Assembly: GCA_945877235.1 (NCBI GenBank)
Contig: CAMCRF010000006.1
Span: 1 to 64,000 of the forward strand
From: Bordetella parapertussis
Lineage (GTDB): Bacteria > Pseudomonadota > Gammaproteobacteria > Burkholderiales > Burkholderiaceae_A
Length of the DNA: 64,000 bases
Reading direction: 5' to 3'
This document shows, piece by piece, positions 33,755 to 42,921 of this stretch. The notes beneath the pieces are model-generated. The model was not told the DNA's origin and searched no databases. It was given only the letters and a program-made list of their open reading frames with translations. Both the position numbers and the translations under genes were made by a program. How positions within the stretch are numbered: the first letter of the stretch is position 1; each line of letters starts with the position of its first letter.

Positions 33755-34931
33755 CCCGAGCGCGCTCTAGGTTGGCCGGGAGGGCCCATATCGCAAGCAG
33801 CGTGAGGGTAGATAGGCCTGCGAGCAATATCAGGGACTGGGTGAAACCTGCCGCCTTCACCAGCGGGCCCAGCAAGCCCACGGCGGTGCTGCTCACAACA
33901 AAGGCAATGCCAATGCGCATGCCCGTTACACGCGAGCGCAGCGCATCGTCAACGTAACGAACGACGATCGTGTCAGTGAAAGGAATCGCCCCGAAAATAC
34001 TGGCCATAAAGCCCAGCGCGGCCACGTAGAACCACCAGCCTTCGGCCTGAGAGGCCAGAAAAAGAAACACAGACTGAAAAGCCACAATGCTCATAAAGAG
34101 TGGTCGAAGCGCAAAACGCTCCGTGAGCCGACCCACAATCACCTGGCTGAATGCTGCAACGGTGTAGAGCGCAGCGAGCGCAGCGCCAATGGCCACGGGG
34201 TCGGGCAGGCTCATGGCCATGCGCTCGCGAAACAATTCCGTGTTGCCGTTGGTGGTGAAGTTAAACAACACGGAGCCCACGCAGGCTGCAACGGTCATGA
34301 CAATCAGTGCGCGCTTGACCAGCGGAGAGATGCTGGGTGCCCCGTCCGTTCGCGTGCTTGCCCGCTTTGCAGCAGAGTGCTGCTCCTCTTTCGCAACCCT
34401 CGCAAAAGCGATGCCAAGTCCGATCGTAAGCAGGCCCGGCACAATGAACGCTGCACGCCACCCCGCCCATTGAACAATTAATCCCGTGATAAGCGCAGCG
34501 AGGGCGATGCCTAGGTTTCCGGCAAGGTTGTTCCATCCGATAGCCAAGCCAGGCCTGACCGCATCTCGCAAGAGCATGGGAATGCCCACGGGGTGGTAGA
34601 TGGATGCAAAGCTGCCCAAAAGCGTCAGGGCAACTGCAAGCTGCCAAGGAGACTGGCAAAGCGCCACCAGAAAACAGCTCGCCCCGGTTCCGAAGAAGAA
34701 GGTCAACATGGCCTTGCGTCTGCTCCAGAGATCACCCAGGCGGCCCGCGGGAATGGAACCGAGCCCAAACATGAAGAAGGCGCCTGCGGTGTAGGGCATG
34801 AGGTCCTCCCACCGCGCGAGCCCGAAGTCTTGGGCGATGCTAGACACCGCAGAGGCAAACACCAAAAGGACCAGGTGGTCCATGGTGTGAGCCGCGTTGA
34901 GCAGGAGCCGAAAGGCGAGTGAGGGCTGCAC
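33738..34931 (-). CDS. MFS transporter, Fsr-like
   Basis: A 397-residue major facilitator protein with 12 predicted helices. 'AAHTMDHLVLLVFASAVSSIAQDFGL' at the N-terminus and 'GSIPAGRLGDLWSRRKAML' (motif A) resemble the fosmidomycin-resistance subgroup of drug exporters. The gene ends 17 bases inside the convergent APC permease. Substrate unknown. Confidence 0.82.
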   Translation of the reverse strand: MQPSLAFRLLLNAAHTMDHLVLLVFASAVSSIAQDFGLARWEDLMPYTAGAFFMFGLGSIPAGRLGDLWSRRKAMLTFFFGTGASCFLVALCQSPWQLAVALTLLGSFASIYHPVGIPMLLRDAVRPGLAIGWNNLAGNLGIALAALITGLIVQWAGWRAAFIVPGLLTIGLGIAFARVAKEEQHSAAKRASTRTDGAPSISPLVKRALIVMTVAACVGSVLFNFTTNGNTELFRERMAMSLPDPVAIGAALAALYTVAAFSQVIVGRLTERFALRPLFMSIVAFQSVFLFLASQAEGWWFYVAALGFMASIFGAIPFTDTIVVRYVDDALRSRVTGMRIGIAFVVSSTAVGLLGPLVKAAGFTQSLILLAGLSTLTLLAIWALPANLERARVSSRA

Positions 34932-34951
34932 GGATGTGTAAAGCGCTGCGC

Positions 34952-35704
34952 TTACCAGCGTACAGTGAGGCCAACACCCAGTTGACTGTCTGACTCTTGA
35001 TCATTGAGCCCGTGCTTGTATCCCACATCAAGATCAATTTTCTCGGTCACGGACCAGATGAGACCAATCAGGGCATATGCAGGGTGCTTACTGCTGTCTC
35101 TGCTGGCTTGCTGTGAGGCGCCAATATCGAGCGCAAACGTGAGGTCCTCGCGCACAGGGACCAGCCATGCTGCAGATGCGTTCCAGAGCGTACGGCGCTC
35201 TTCTGCTGTCTTGCCGTTGTTGCTGATCCCAAGATTGACGAGGAAATCACCCGCCTTGGTTTCCCACTGTGTGACGTGCAACAGGCTTTGGGTGGAGCGT
35301 CCAGCGCCGAGTCCTCGGGTGTCATCGCCCGTGCCGATCGATGCGGTGAGCTTGAGACCAAGGCTGAGCCCGTCTTTCTCTGCGTATCGCCACTTTAGGC
35401 CGAGCGCGCTGTCGCCCTCTCCCTTCACGCGCGCGCCATCATTCGAGGAAGGGTCTTGCATGTCCAGACGCACCCCCCCAACGAAGAAGTCGAGTGAATC
35501 ACTCAAACCGCGGGTGTAGGTAAACGCGAAGGCGTTCTCGTGGGCCTTTGTTGGACTCTTGCCTGATTCGGCTCGGTCAAAAGTAAATTCCGCTTGATTC
35601 CCCCCGGCACCCTGCGTCCCGGTGTCGTCTGTGATGAGGGGGTGAGCAGCCCAGGCGGGCGCAGTGAGAAGGGCAAAAGCAGCGGCAGTGATCAAACGTG
35701 TCAT
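34952..35704 (-). CDS. outer-membrane beta-barrel protein, phenol MetA-like transporter family
   Basis: A 250-residue exported protein with signal peptide 'MTRLITAAAFALLTAPAWAA'. The mature start 'HPLITDDTGTQGAGGNQAEF' and alternating amphipathic strands ending '...LGVGLTVRW' (terminal aromatic) are typical of the Phenol_MetA_deg family of outer-membrane transporters. Substrate unknown. Just upstream of the MFS gene on the same strand (20 bases), so probably co-transcribed. Confidence 0.75.
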   Translation of the reverse strand: MTRLITAAAFALLTAPAWAAHPLITDDTGTQGAGGNQAEFTFDRAESGKSPTKAHENAFAFTYTRGLSDSLDFFVGGVRLDMQDPSSNDGARVKGEGDSALGLKWRYAEKDGLSLGLKLTASIGTGDDTRGLGAGRSTQSLLHVTQWETKAGDFLVNLGISNNGKTAEERRTLWNASAAWLVPVREDLTFALDIGASQQASRDSSKHPAYALIGLIWSVTEKIDLDVGYKHGLNDQESDSQLGVGLTVRW

Positions 35705-35737
35705 GAAGGAGTCCCTGTGAGTGATTAGACTTATTGC

Positions 35738-36958
35738 ATGGCGATTATCTCGGTTTTGCGCAGTTTGGTGGTGGCAACGCTCCTCCTTGCAGGTGAGGCG
35801 GTTGCCGGTCCAATGGTGGTGCTTGTGGGTATTGACGGCTTTCGCGCTGACTACCTCTCACGCGGCCATGCGCCGGTGCTCCTCAAAATGGCGCAACAGG
35901 GAGCCCTGTCAGAGGGACTCATCCCCGTCTTTCCAACGCTTACCTTTCCCAATCACGTGAGCCTAGTGACAGGGCGCACCACGCAGCGACATGGAATCGT
36001 AAATAACAATATGTCAGATCCGTTGAATCCGAATCAGCGGTTTCGATTGAGTGATCGAGCAGCGGTCACCAATCCATTCTGGTGGTCGGAGTCCCTGCCC
36101 ATTTGGGTCACCGCAGAGCAGAAGGGTTTGCGCACCGCAACCCTTTTTTGGCCGGGTAGTGAGGCCCCTATACAAGGCGTGCAGCCCACGCGGTGGCTTC
36201 CCTATCAGCATGAGCTCAATCCGCAGCAGAGGGTCGATCTGCTGCTCTCGTGGCTCAAAGAGGACCAAAAGAAGCCCCCTGCATTTGTGACCCTCTACTT
36301 TTCACAGGTCGACTCTGCTGGACATGCTGCTGGGCCCAGCAGCGACAAGGTAAACGCATCTATCCGCGAGGTCGATCAGGCGCTTGGTCAGTTCCGAGAG
36401 GGGCTCAAGGCGCTTGGCTTGCTGGAGAAGACTCTTTTTGTTGTGGTAGCCGATCACGGCATGGCAGACACGCCCGTCGATAAGGTGATCTACGGCCCCG
36501 GTCTTCTGAAGGGGTTCCCAGGCGTGCGGTGGGAATGGACTGGGGCCACCTCGGGCCTCAATCTGGGTGGTGAGTCAGAGGACGCCGTCTTGAAGGCTTT
36601 GGCCAAGCAAAAGGAGTTCAACTGCTGGCCGAAGCGCAGCATTCCAGAGCGCCTCGGTAGTGGAGCCCATCGACGCATACCGGATATTGTGTGTATGGGG
36701 GAGCGCGGGTGGACCATCACCGATCGGTCGGTGAGTTTTCCAATACCCGGTCAGCACGGCTTTGACCCTCAAGATCCAGAGATGCATGGCCTTCTTCTGG
36801 TGCAGGGGCCGGGCGTACCGGTTAAGCGCCTTCCGAGCATCTCTAACCTGGAGGTCTACGGGCTGTTATGTCGACTGCTGGGTATTGAACCCGCTCCGAA
36901 TGACGGGACGGGTCTGCTCGTGAAGCTACTGACCGAACACGCCAAAGGCGCGCAGTAA
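35738..36958 (+). CDS. exported nucleotide pyrophosphatase/phosphodiesterase (NPP) family enzyme
   Basis: A 406-residue alkaline-phosphatase-superfamily enzyme with signal peptide 'LVVATLLLAGEAVAG'. Metal and nucleophile motifs: 'LVGIDGFRADYL' (Asp), 'FPTLTFPNHVSLVTGR' (the nucleophile Thr), 'FSQVDSAGHAAGPSS' (D..H), 'VVADHGMADTP' (DH) and a final 'QHGFDP' His. It probably hydrolyses nucleotide or phosphodiester bonds in the periplasm. The end overlaps the TauE-like gene on the other strand by 33 bases. Confidence 0.87.
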   Translation: MAIISVLRSLVVATLLLAGEAVAGPMVVLVGIDGFRADYLSRGHAPVLLKMAQQGALSEGLIPVFPTLTFPNHVSLVTGRTTQRHGIVNNNMSDPLNPNQRFRLSDRAAVTNPFWWSESLPIWVTAEQKGLRTATLFWPGSEAPIQGVQPTRWLPYQHELNPQQRVDLLLSWLKEDQKKPPAFVTLYFSQVDSAGHAAGPSSDKVNASIREVDQALGQFREGLKALGLLEKTLFVVVADHGMADTPVDKVIYGPGLLKGFPGVRWEWTGATSGLNLGGESEDAVLKALAKQKEFNCWPKRSIPERLGSGAHRRIPDIVCMGERGWTITDRSVSFPIPGQHGFDPQDPEMHGLLLVQGPGVPVKRLPSISNLEVYGLLCRLLGIEPAPNDGTGLLVKLLTEHAKGAQ

Positions 36959-37684
36959 GCCAACTGCGCTGACGGCCAAGAGCGTCAGGCCGAGGACTCT
37001 GAAAAAGGTAGGGGTTTCGGCTGCCAAGATGCGCTGGTGGAAACGCTCCCCAATGACGTGTCCTATGAGGGCACAAGGAAAAAGCCAGAGGTGGTGAATG
37101 AGTTGCAGGTCTACACCAAATGCGACGAAAGATGCCAGCTTGATCGCCGTCAGAATGAGCCACAAAACAAAGAGCGTGTTGCGCAACTGATGTTTGCTCA
37201 CGCGTGATGCAAAGGCTGGAATGAGCAGTGGTGCACCGGTTAGGGAGGTGCCACTGAAGTACGCGCCGCCCGCCAGCAGAGCACGCTCAGTCCAGATATT
37301 TTTGACCTGAATCGGGCGGTTAATGACATAGCCGAGCGCATAGAACGACACGACGGTCAGAATGATGATGCTTGTAACCTGCGCCGGGAGGGTGAGCAGC
37401 CCCATGACGCCGAGCATCTTGGGCAGGATCATGACCTTGAGTGCCTTGCGTAGATAGGCCCAGTCAGGCGTCTGGCTTTGTTTGCTCCTCCAAGTGATCC
37501 AGACCGAGAACACGATCAGATGCACCGCGATAAGCGGCAAGAAGACGAGGGCGTCATCGTGAATGAGCAGCAGAAATGGAATTGCGAGCACTGCACCACC
37601 GAATCCCAGCCCGCTGCGAACGAAGCCGCTCCAGATGAAAATCAGCGCAACTCCAAGCAGCTCGAGGGTGGAGAGATCACCCAT
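36926..37684 (-). CDS. TauE/SafE-family membrane permease
   Basis: About 252 residues and eight helices of the TauE/SafE (DUF81) family, thought to export sulfite, sulfoacetate or related anions. Two repeated motifs: 'FIWSGFVRSGLGFGGAVLAIPFLLL' near the start and 'GGAYFSGTSLTGAPLLIPAFAS' in the second half. I use ATG 37684, which overlaps the lacI stop; a GTG at 37714 is in frame. It follows the lacI gene on the same strand. Sulfite export would fit the predicted desulfinase 20 kb away, but the genes are not linked. Confidence 0.8.
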   Translation of the reverse strand: MGDLSTLELLGVALIFIWSGFVRSGLGFGGAVLAIPFLLLIHDDALVFLPLIAVHLIVFSVWITWRSKQSQTPDWAYLRKALKVMILPKMLGVMGLLTLPAQVTSIIILTVVSFYALGYVINRPIQVKNIWTERALLAGGAYFSGTSLTGAPLLIPAFASRVSKHQLRNTLFVLWLILTAIKLASFVAFGVDLQLIHHLWLFPCALIGHVIGERFHQRILAAETPTFFRVLGLTLLAVSAVGLLRAFGVFGQ

Positions 37685-38732
37685 GAATGCGGTTTGCGAA
37701 TCCAGTAGAGTCACGCACCTTCAACTGAGTGGGTAACGCGATCGCGGTTGCGGTCCTGTCCCCTGCAATCAATCGGCTGAGGCCTTGCGCAATTTGCTGA
37801 CCTGCAAGGTCGATCGATTGATGAACGGTCGTCAGACTGGGATTCAGATGGCGGGCCACTTGGATATCGTCAAAGCCTATACATTTGATGTCATTAGGAA
37901 TTGAGATGCCGCGCGCGGCCAAAAGCTGGATGAGCGTAATGGCCAAGAGGTCGGACGCAGCGAAGACCGAATCAAAGTGGTCTGTGAATGATCCTGGAAG
38001 CTGATTGAGCCACCGCGTAATCTCGATCTTTGCAAGGTCTGGGGCGAAGGGCACCGGCAGGTAAGACCGTTCATCCGATGCAACACCCGCAGACTGAAGT
38101 CGGTGAACGAAGCCCTCACGCCGATGGGCCACCTCAAAGAGGCTGGCATCCCCGAGGAAAAGTGTCCGGCGACAGCCCGTGTCGAGCAGGTGCTGGGCTG
38201 CCAGTTCCCCGCCGAGTCGATTGTCGCTTCCCACGGTGGAGTACTGTTGGCCCTCTACGGCAGCGCCCCAGACCATGAGCGGAACACCTGCAGAGGCCAT
38301 TGCGTTGAGCTGATCGTGGGCGCGCCACTGACCAATGATGATCAGGCCGATCGCTCGACCGGTCTGAATCAGCACTTGGCTCTCGTCGAGCCTTCTCGCG
38401 TCCACTCGGGTGACAAGCACGTCGAAATCTGACTCGGTCAGTGCGTCAATGAGCGAGCCCATGAGTTCCAAAAAGAATGGGTCGGTGACCTGCTGCTTCG
38501 AGTCTCTATCGATGGGAATAACAAGTCCGATGGACTGGCTCTGCTGAAGCCGTAGGTTTTTCGCACCGATATGCACTCGGTAGTTCAGAGACTCTGCGAT
38601 GCGATAAATCCGAGCGCGTGTCTCCTCAGCAATCAGGGGATTGCCTGCCAGGGCACGGCTAACGGTCGCCGTGGAGACGCCCGCGAGTCGAGCGACATCG
38701 CGCATTTTGACCGTGGGGGGGCGTGCAACCAT
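37677..38732 (-). CDS. LacI-family transcriptional regulator of the adjacent sugar uptake genes
   Basis: About 351 residues. N-terminal helix-turn-helix and hinge 'KMRDVARLAGVSTATVSRALAGNPLIAEETRARI', then a periplasmic-binding-like sensor domain ('IGLVIPIDRDSKQQ', 'GIDDIQVAR'-type end 'CIGFDDIQVARHLNPSLTTV'). It is divergent from the TonB receptor gene; a perfect palindrome in between is the likely operator. ATG 38732 ('MVARPP') has no strong ribosome site; an in-frame GTG lies at 38747 and ATG at 38705. The inducer is probably a sugar. Confidence 0.87.
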   Translation of the reverse strand: MVARPPTVKMRDVARLAGVSTATVSRALAGNPLIAEETRARIYRIAESLNYRVHIGAKNLRLQQSQSIGLVIPIDRDSKQQVTDPFFLELMGSLIDALTESDFDVLVTRVDARRLDESQVLIQTGRAIGLIIIGQWRAHDQLNAMASAGVPLMVWGAAVEGQQYSTVGSDNRLGGELAAQHLLDTGCRRTLFLGDASLFEVAHRREGFVHRLQSAGVASDERSYLPVPFAPDLAKIEITRWLNQLPGSFTDHFDSVFAASDLLAITLIQLLAARGISIPNDIKCIGFDDIQVARHLNPSLTTVHQSIDLAGQQIAQGLSRLIAGDRTATAIALPTQLKVRDSTGFANRIHG

Positions 38733-38858
38733 GCAAAATTGTTGCACAGTTGCAATTTGCGATGTCGGGATTCGTTTTCCAGATCCCTCACTTTTTTGCG
38801 CCGCACACTACAAATGTTGTGCGCAACACTACATTTTTGTCTGCGGGAAATCCCTGAA

Positions 38859-38872
38859 TGCAATCGATTGCA
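38859..38872. promoter_or_regulatory. LacI-type operator palindrome upstream of the TonB receptor gene
   Basis: TGCAATCGATTGCA is a perfect 14-bp palindrome with the central CG typical of LacI-family operators, 67 bases before the receptor start. Related half-sites (GTTGCA, TTGCAA) recur at 38740-38757 near the lacI start, suggesting autoregulation. Confidence 0.55.
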
Positions 38873-38939
38873 AAGTGTTCAGAATGCGCCCTGTAGGAAT
38901 TCACAAAACCACAACATCGAGACCAAGAGGAAGACGACC

Positions 38940-41246
38940 ATGGCTCCAGCCAACATTCGCCGAACTGCGCTCACTATTGCCCTGACAGCCTGCTATAGCG
39001 CTGGCGCATGGGCACAGAGCGCGCCCGCAAACGCCGGCCAGAACACTTCAGACGGACTGAAGTTTGACCAGATCGTGGTCACCGGAACAGCGACCGCCCA
39101 GCCCAAAATGAAGCAGTCTGTGTCGGTCAGCTCCATTGACGGAGCAGAACTTCAAACCTCTGGTGCAGCCAGCGCTGCTGAGGCGATTCGCGCGGTGCCC
39201 GGTGTGCGCTCTGAGTCGAGCGGCGGTGAGGGCAATGCAAACATCACGGTGCGTGGTGTGCCCATTTCCGCAGGTGGATCCCGCTATGTCCAACTGCAGG
39301 AAGATGGGCTTCCCGTTCTCCTCTTTGGCGACACATCCTTCGCGACTGCTGACCAGTTCATTCGCGCTGACTATTCAAACGACGCCATCGATGTCATTCG
39401 AGGTGGGTCTGCCTCGACGCTGGCCACCAACTCCCCGGGCGGCATTATCAATTTTCTGACGAAGGATGGCAGAACATCAGGCGGCTCCGTTGGGTATTCA
39501 ACGGGCCTTGACTATCGCCAGAACCGCGTTGACTTTGATTACGGCACAGCGCTCGGCCAAGGCCTCTATATGCACCTAGGTGGCTTTTACCGAGTTGGCG
39601 AGGGCACCCGAAATACCGACACCACGCTTGAGGACGGTGGTCAGGTTCGTCTGAGCCTCACCAAGGACTTCAAGGACGGCTATGTTCGGGTCACATTCAA
39701 GAATTTGAATGATAAGACCCCGACCTACTTGCCCGTTCCTGTGAAGCTCGAGGGCAACAAGATCGTGGAGTTGGCTGGGGTGGATCCGCGCGAGGCATTC
39801 TTTGTAAACAGCGCCTTTCCCGTCGATTTTGTAACCGACAAGAATGGCAATCGCGTTCCAACAAGTCCTTCCGATGGTCTCTCGATTCAGTCTCAGTCCG
39901 TGGGTCTCGAGGCTCAACTTCGCCTTGCTGATGGATTGACCATCACGGAGCGGTTTCGCACTGCTTCCAACTCTGGCCGCTTCTTAGGCGTGTTCCCCGC
40001 AGGTGGGACGCCGAGCGATATTGCGAACGGTACGAACCGCTACACCGGTTCATCCCCTGTATTTTCCGCCCACATTTTCAATACATCTCTCGATGACATG
40101 GGCAACACCTTCAATGACCTACGCGTTCAGAAGGTCATGACAACGGGCTCAAATCAGAAGACGACCCTTACCGGTGGACTTTTCGTTGGGCGTCAGAAAA
40201 TGGCTCAGACCTGGTATTGGAATCGTTATAACTTTGAGCTCAAGGGGGATGGAGCGCGGGTACTCGATAACACCGGTGCAGCCTCCACCAATCCTGTGGG
40301 TGACGCCACGACAACCTGGGGTGGCTGCTGCTTCCGTAACTACAGCCTCGACTCTACGGTGACCGCCCCGTATGCAGGCCTGCTCTGGGAGAGTGGCCCA
40401 TTCTCAGTTGACGCATCGATCCGTCGCGATGAGCTCAAGGGTGATGGCTACTATATGTCTGGAGGTGCCGCAGGCTGGAATGTTTCTGGAAAGACAGCCG
40501 CAAAATTCGAGGGCAGCACCAATGCCAGCTCTGTGGGCGTCAACTACCAGCAGGACAAGAACACCGCATTCTTTGGCCGCTACAGCAAGGGCGCGTCATT
40601 CTCGTCACCCGATCGTCAGGTCGTGGAGAACAAGGATGTCGCGACTGGGGTGAAGCCTTATCCTGTGAACAAGACGACTCAGCTTGAGCTCGGCGTGAAG
40701 GCCAGGCGCGGAGCGCTCTCAAGCTTTGTGACATTCTTCTCGGCGAAAACCGAGGAGGACGGTGGATTTGAGGCAACCTCCCGTAGCTACCTGAAGGACA
40801 ACTACAAGGCGAACGGCATTGAGGCCGAGATGAGCTGGAGCGCAGGTGCGTTGCGCCTTGCTGGTGGCCTCACACTCACCAATGCGGAGATCGATGGCGG
40901 CGCGAACAACGGTAACAAGCCTCGTCGCCAGGCTGATGTCATGTTCCAGTTGGCTCCGTCTTATTCACTCGGCAAAACAGAGATTGGCGGACAGATCATC
41001 GGCATGACCGACTCTTATGCCCAGAATGACAATCAAGTCGTGCTGCCGTCATACACCGTTGTTAACGGCTTTGTATCGCATGAAATTTCTCGCGGTCTGC
41101 AGGCCCAGTTGATCGTGAACAATCTCTTTGACGCAATCGGCTACACCGAGGCCGAGGGGCAGGGCAACTTGTCCAACAATCCGCTCTACATTGCCCGCTC
41201 CATCAATGGGCGTAGCGTGAAGGCGGTGTTGAAGTACAGCTTCTGA
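38940..41246 (+). CDS. TonB-dependent outer-membrane receptor, probably for a sugar
   Basis: A 768-residue receptor. Signal peptide ~1-22 ('LTACYSAGAWAQ'), a TonB-box-like segment 'FDQIVVTGTA', a plug domain ('AIRAVPGVRSESSGGEGNANITVRGV', 'VIRGGSASTLATNSPGGIINF') and a 22-strand barrel ending '...KAVLKYSF' with terminal Phe. Energised uptake of a ligand too large for porins. ATG 38940 follows AGAGGAAG; the frame extends upstream without coding character. With LacI and the symporter it forms a carbohydrate uptake cluster. Confidence 0.92.
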   Translation: MAPANIRRTALTIALTACYSAGAWAQSAPANAGQNTSDGLKFDQIVVTGTATAQPKMKQSVSVSSIDGAELQTSGAASAAEAIRAVPGVRSESSGGEGNANITVRGVPISAGGSRYVQLQEDGLPVLLFGDTSFATADQFIRADYSNDAIDVIRGGSASTLATNSPGGIINFLTKDGRTSGGSVGYSTGLDYRQNRVDFDYGTALGQGLYMHLGGFYRVGEGTRNTDTTLEDGGQVRLSLTKDFKDGYVRVTFKNLNDKTPTYLPVPVKLEGNKIVELAGVDPREAFFVNSAFPVDFVTDKNGNRVPTSPSDGLSIQSQSVGLEAQLRLADGLTITERFRTASNSGRFLGVFPAGGTPSDIANGTNRYTGSSPVFSAHIFNTSLDDMGNTFNDLRVQKVMTTGSNQKTTLTGGLFVGRQKMAQTWYWNRYNFELKGDGARVLDNTGAASTNPVGDATTTWGGCCFRNYSLDSTVTAPYAGLLWESGPFSVDASIRRDELKGDGYYMSGGAAGWNVSGKTAAKFEGSTNASSVGVNYQQDKNTAFFGRYSKGASFSSPDRQVVENKDVATGVKPYPVNKTTQLELGVKARRGALSSFVTFFSAKTEEDGGFEATSRSYLKDNYKANGIEAEMSWSAGALRLAGGLTLTNAEIDGGANNGNKPRRQADVMFQLAPSYSLGKTEIGGQIIGMTDSYAQNDNQVVLPSYTVVNGFVSHEISRGLQAQLIVNNLFDAIGYTEAEGQGNLSNNPLYIARSINGRSVKAVLKYSF

Positions 41247-41319
41247 TCGATCGTGGTGGCAGGATGGACGGCAAGGCACTCACCCGCTGACGTTATGCAA
41301 TTCATCCTGTTTTGAGGCA

Positions 41320-41351
41320 GGGAGGTTCCGAAAGGAGCCTCCCCTTTTTTT
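41320..41351 (+). terminator. intrinsic terminator between the TonB receptor and the symporter
   Basis: GGGAGG (41320-41325) pairs with CCTCCC (41338-41343), with an internal CC/GG pair, followed by a C and seven T. It lies just before the ribosome site of the next gene, so it can lower symporter expression relative to the receptor. Confidence 0.75.
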
Positions 41352-41363
41352 CTGGAGTGGCGT

Positions 41364-42674
41364 ATGAAACCGCTATTGTCGTTCTGGCAGATCGTCAACA
41401 TGAATGTCGGGTTCTTGGGCATTCAGTTCAGCTTCGGGCTTCAGCAGAGCAACATGAGCCCGATCTACCAGACGCTCGGCGCAGACGAGAAGTCCTTGCC
41501 GCTGCTCTGGCTTGCTGGGCCGCTAACCGGTCTGATTGTCCAACCCATCATTGGGGCCCTGAGCGACCGAACGACATCCCGATGGGGGCGTCGCACGCCG
41601 TATTTTTTGATTGGGGCCATTCTCTGTAGCTTAGGTCTGATCTTGATGCCCATGAGCCCGACGCTCTGGTTTGCCGCTGGGCTCCTCTGGATTCTGGATG
41701 CCGCTAACAACGTCACCATGGAGCCTTATCGCGCATATGTCTCCGATCGGCTCCGGCTCGAGCAACAAACACGAGGGTTTCTCACTCAGAGCGCCTTTAC
41801 AGGATTGGCTCAGACTCTCGCTTATCTCACACCAACCCTCTTCGTGATGGCCGGCCTGAGCAGCTCAGCTGTGGGTGAGAACAATATTCCGCAATCGACT
41901 TACGCAGCCTTTATGGTGGGCGCAGTCTTGTCCTTCTTTACGGTCTGGTGGAGCATTCGCTCTGTTCCAGAGTTGCCGCTCTCCGATGACGATCTTCGCG
42001 TCATGCGTGCGAAGCCGCTGGGGTTTAAGACCATGGTGGAAGACCTCGTTTCTGCCTTTCGCGAGATGCCGTTGGTTATGCGCCGGCTTTGGTGGATGAA
42101 GTTGTTCCAGTGGTACGGCATGATGTGCTACTGGATCTATATCGTCCCCACCTTGGCGCTCACAGTCTTCCAAACCAGCGATCCACTCACCGAGGAGTTC
42201 AGGCAGGCCGCGCTGCTCAATGGACAGCTTGGCGGCTTCTACAACTTTATTGCATTCCTCGCCGCGTTCGCGATGGTCCCCATCTCCCTGAGATTTGGTG
42301 CATCTAGGGTGCATACGGTATGTCTGCTCATGGCCGGTGTCGGCATGTGGATGTTGCCTACCTTGCAAGACAAGCTCTTGTTGCTCATTCCGATGGTCGG
42401 TATCGGATTGGCTTGGGCCAGCATTATGGGAAATCCGTATGTGATGTTGGCGCGGAGCATCCCCCCCGAGCGAGCGGGTGTTTACATGGGTATTTTCAAT
42501 ATGTTCATTGTCATCCCGATGCTGATTCAAATGCTCACGCTGCCATTGATCTATGACTCGCTATTGGGCGGAAACCCCGGACATGTCATTCAGCTCGCGG
42601 GGGTCTGTTTGGTGTTGGCGGCCATTGCGCTTCAGTTCGTGCCTAAGCCGGATCAAACCCATCCGAGGCCTTGA
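41364..42674 (+). CDS. MFS sugar symporter (GPH/SLC45-like)
   Basis: A 436-residue inner-membrane transporter with 12 helices. '[44 protein letters not shown]' and '[21 protein letters not shown]' (RWGRRRP signature) identify the sucrose/maltose-type symporters of proteobacterial TonB clusters. It probably imports a di- or oligosaccharide delivered by the receptor. No glycosidase is beside it in the window. Confidence 0.88.
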   Translation: MKPLLSFWQIVNMNVGFLGIQFSFGLQQSNMSPIYQTLGADEKSLPLLWLAGPLTGLIVQPIIGALSDRTTSRWGRRTPYFLIGAILCSLGLILMPMSPTLWFAAGLLWILDAANNVTMEPYRAYVSDRLRLEQQTRGFLTQSAFTGLAQTLAYLTPTLFVMAGLSSSAVGENNIPQSTYAAFMVGAVLSFFTVWWSIRSVPELPLSDDDLRVMRAKPLGFKTMVEDLVSAFREMPLVMRRLWWMKLFQWYGMMCYWIYIVPTLALTVFQTSDPLTEEFRQAALLNGQLGGFYNFIAFLAAFAMVPISLRFGASRVHTVCLLMAGVGMWMLPTLQDKLLLLIPMVGIGLAWASIMGNPYVMLARSIPPERAGVYMGIFNMFIVIPMLIQMLTLPLIYDSLLGGNPGHVIQLAGVCLVLAAIALQFVPKPDQTHPRP

Positions 42675-42688
42675 GGGGCCTTTGCGCT

Positions 42689-42901
42689 TCACTTGGGTGC
42701 GATGCCGGTACCCATACCCCTTGGGGGGTATTTGGATCTGCCCTCTTTAAGGTCTTGCTTGCACTCCACGGTGAAGCGCTCGCCGACATCGGCTTGGACT
42801 TTCTCGGCGCGCTCAAGGCACGACTTCTCATCTACGAAGCGATCGAGCACTTGGAGATTGGTGGTGGTTCCGATCCAGAGAATCAACAGCCACTCTTTCA
42901 T
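42689..42901 (-). CDS. small hypothetical protein
   Basis: A 70-residue protein: hydrophobic start 'MKEWLLILWIGTTTN', then a polar part with two cysteines ('EKSCLERAEKVQ', 'FTVECKQDL'). This layout (short anchor or signal-like helix plus a Cys pair) recurs in uncharacterised small proteobacterial proteins. It follows pfp on the same strand with a 20-base gap... in transcription order it lies downstream of pfp. Function unknown. Confidence 0.5.
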   Translation of the reverse strand: MKEWLLILWIGTTTNLQVLDRFVDEKSCLERAEKVQADVGERFTVECKQDLKEGRSKYPPRGMGTGIAPK

Positions 42902-42921
42902 GATGTGCCTCCGATTCAGGT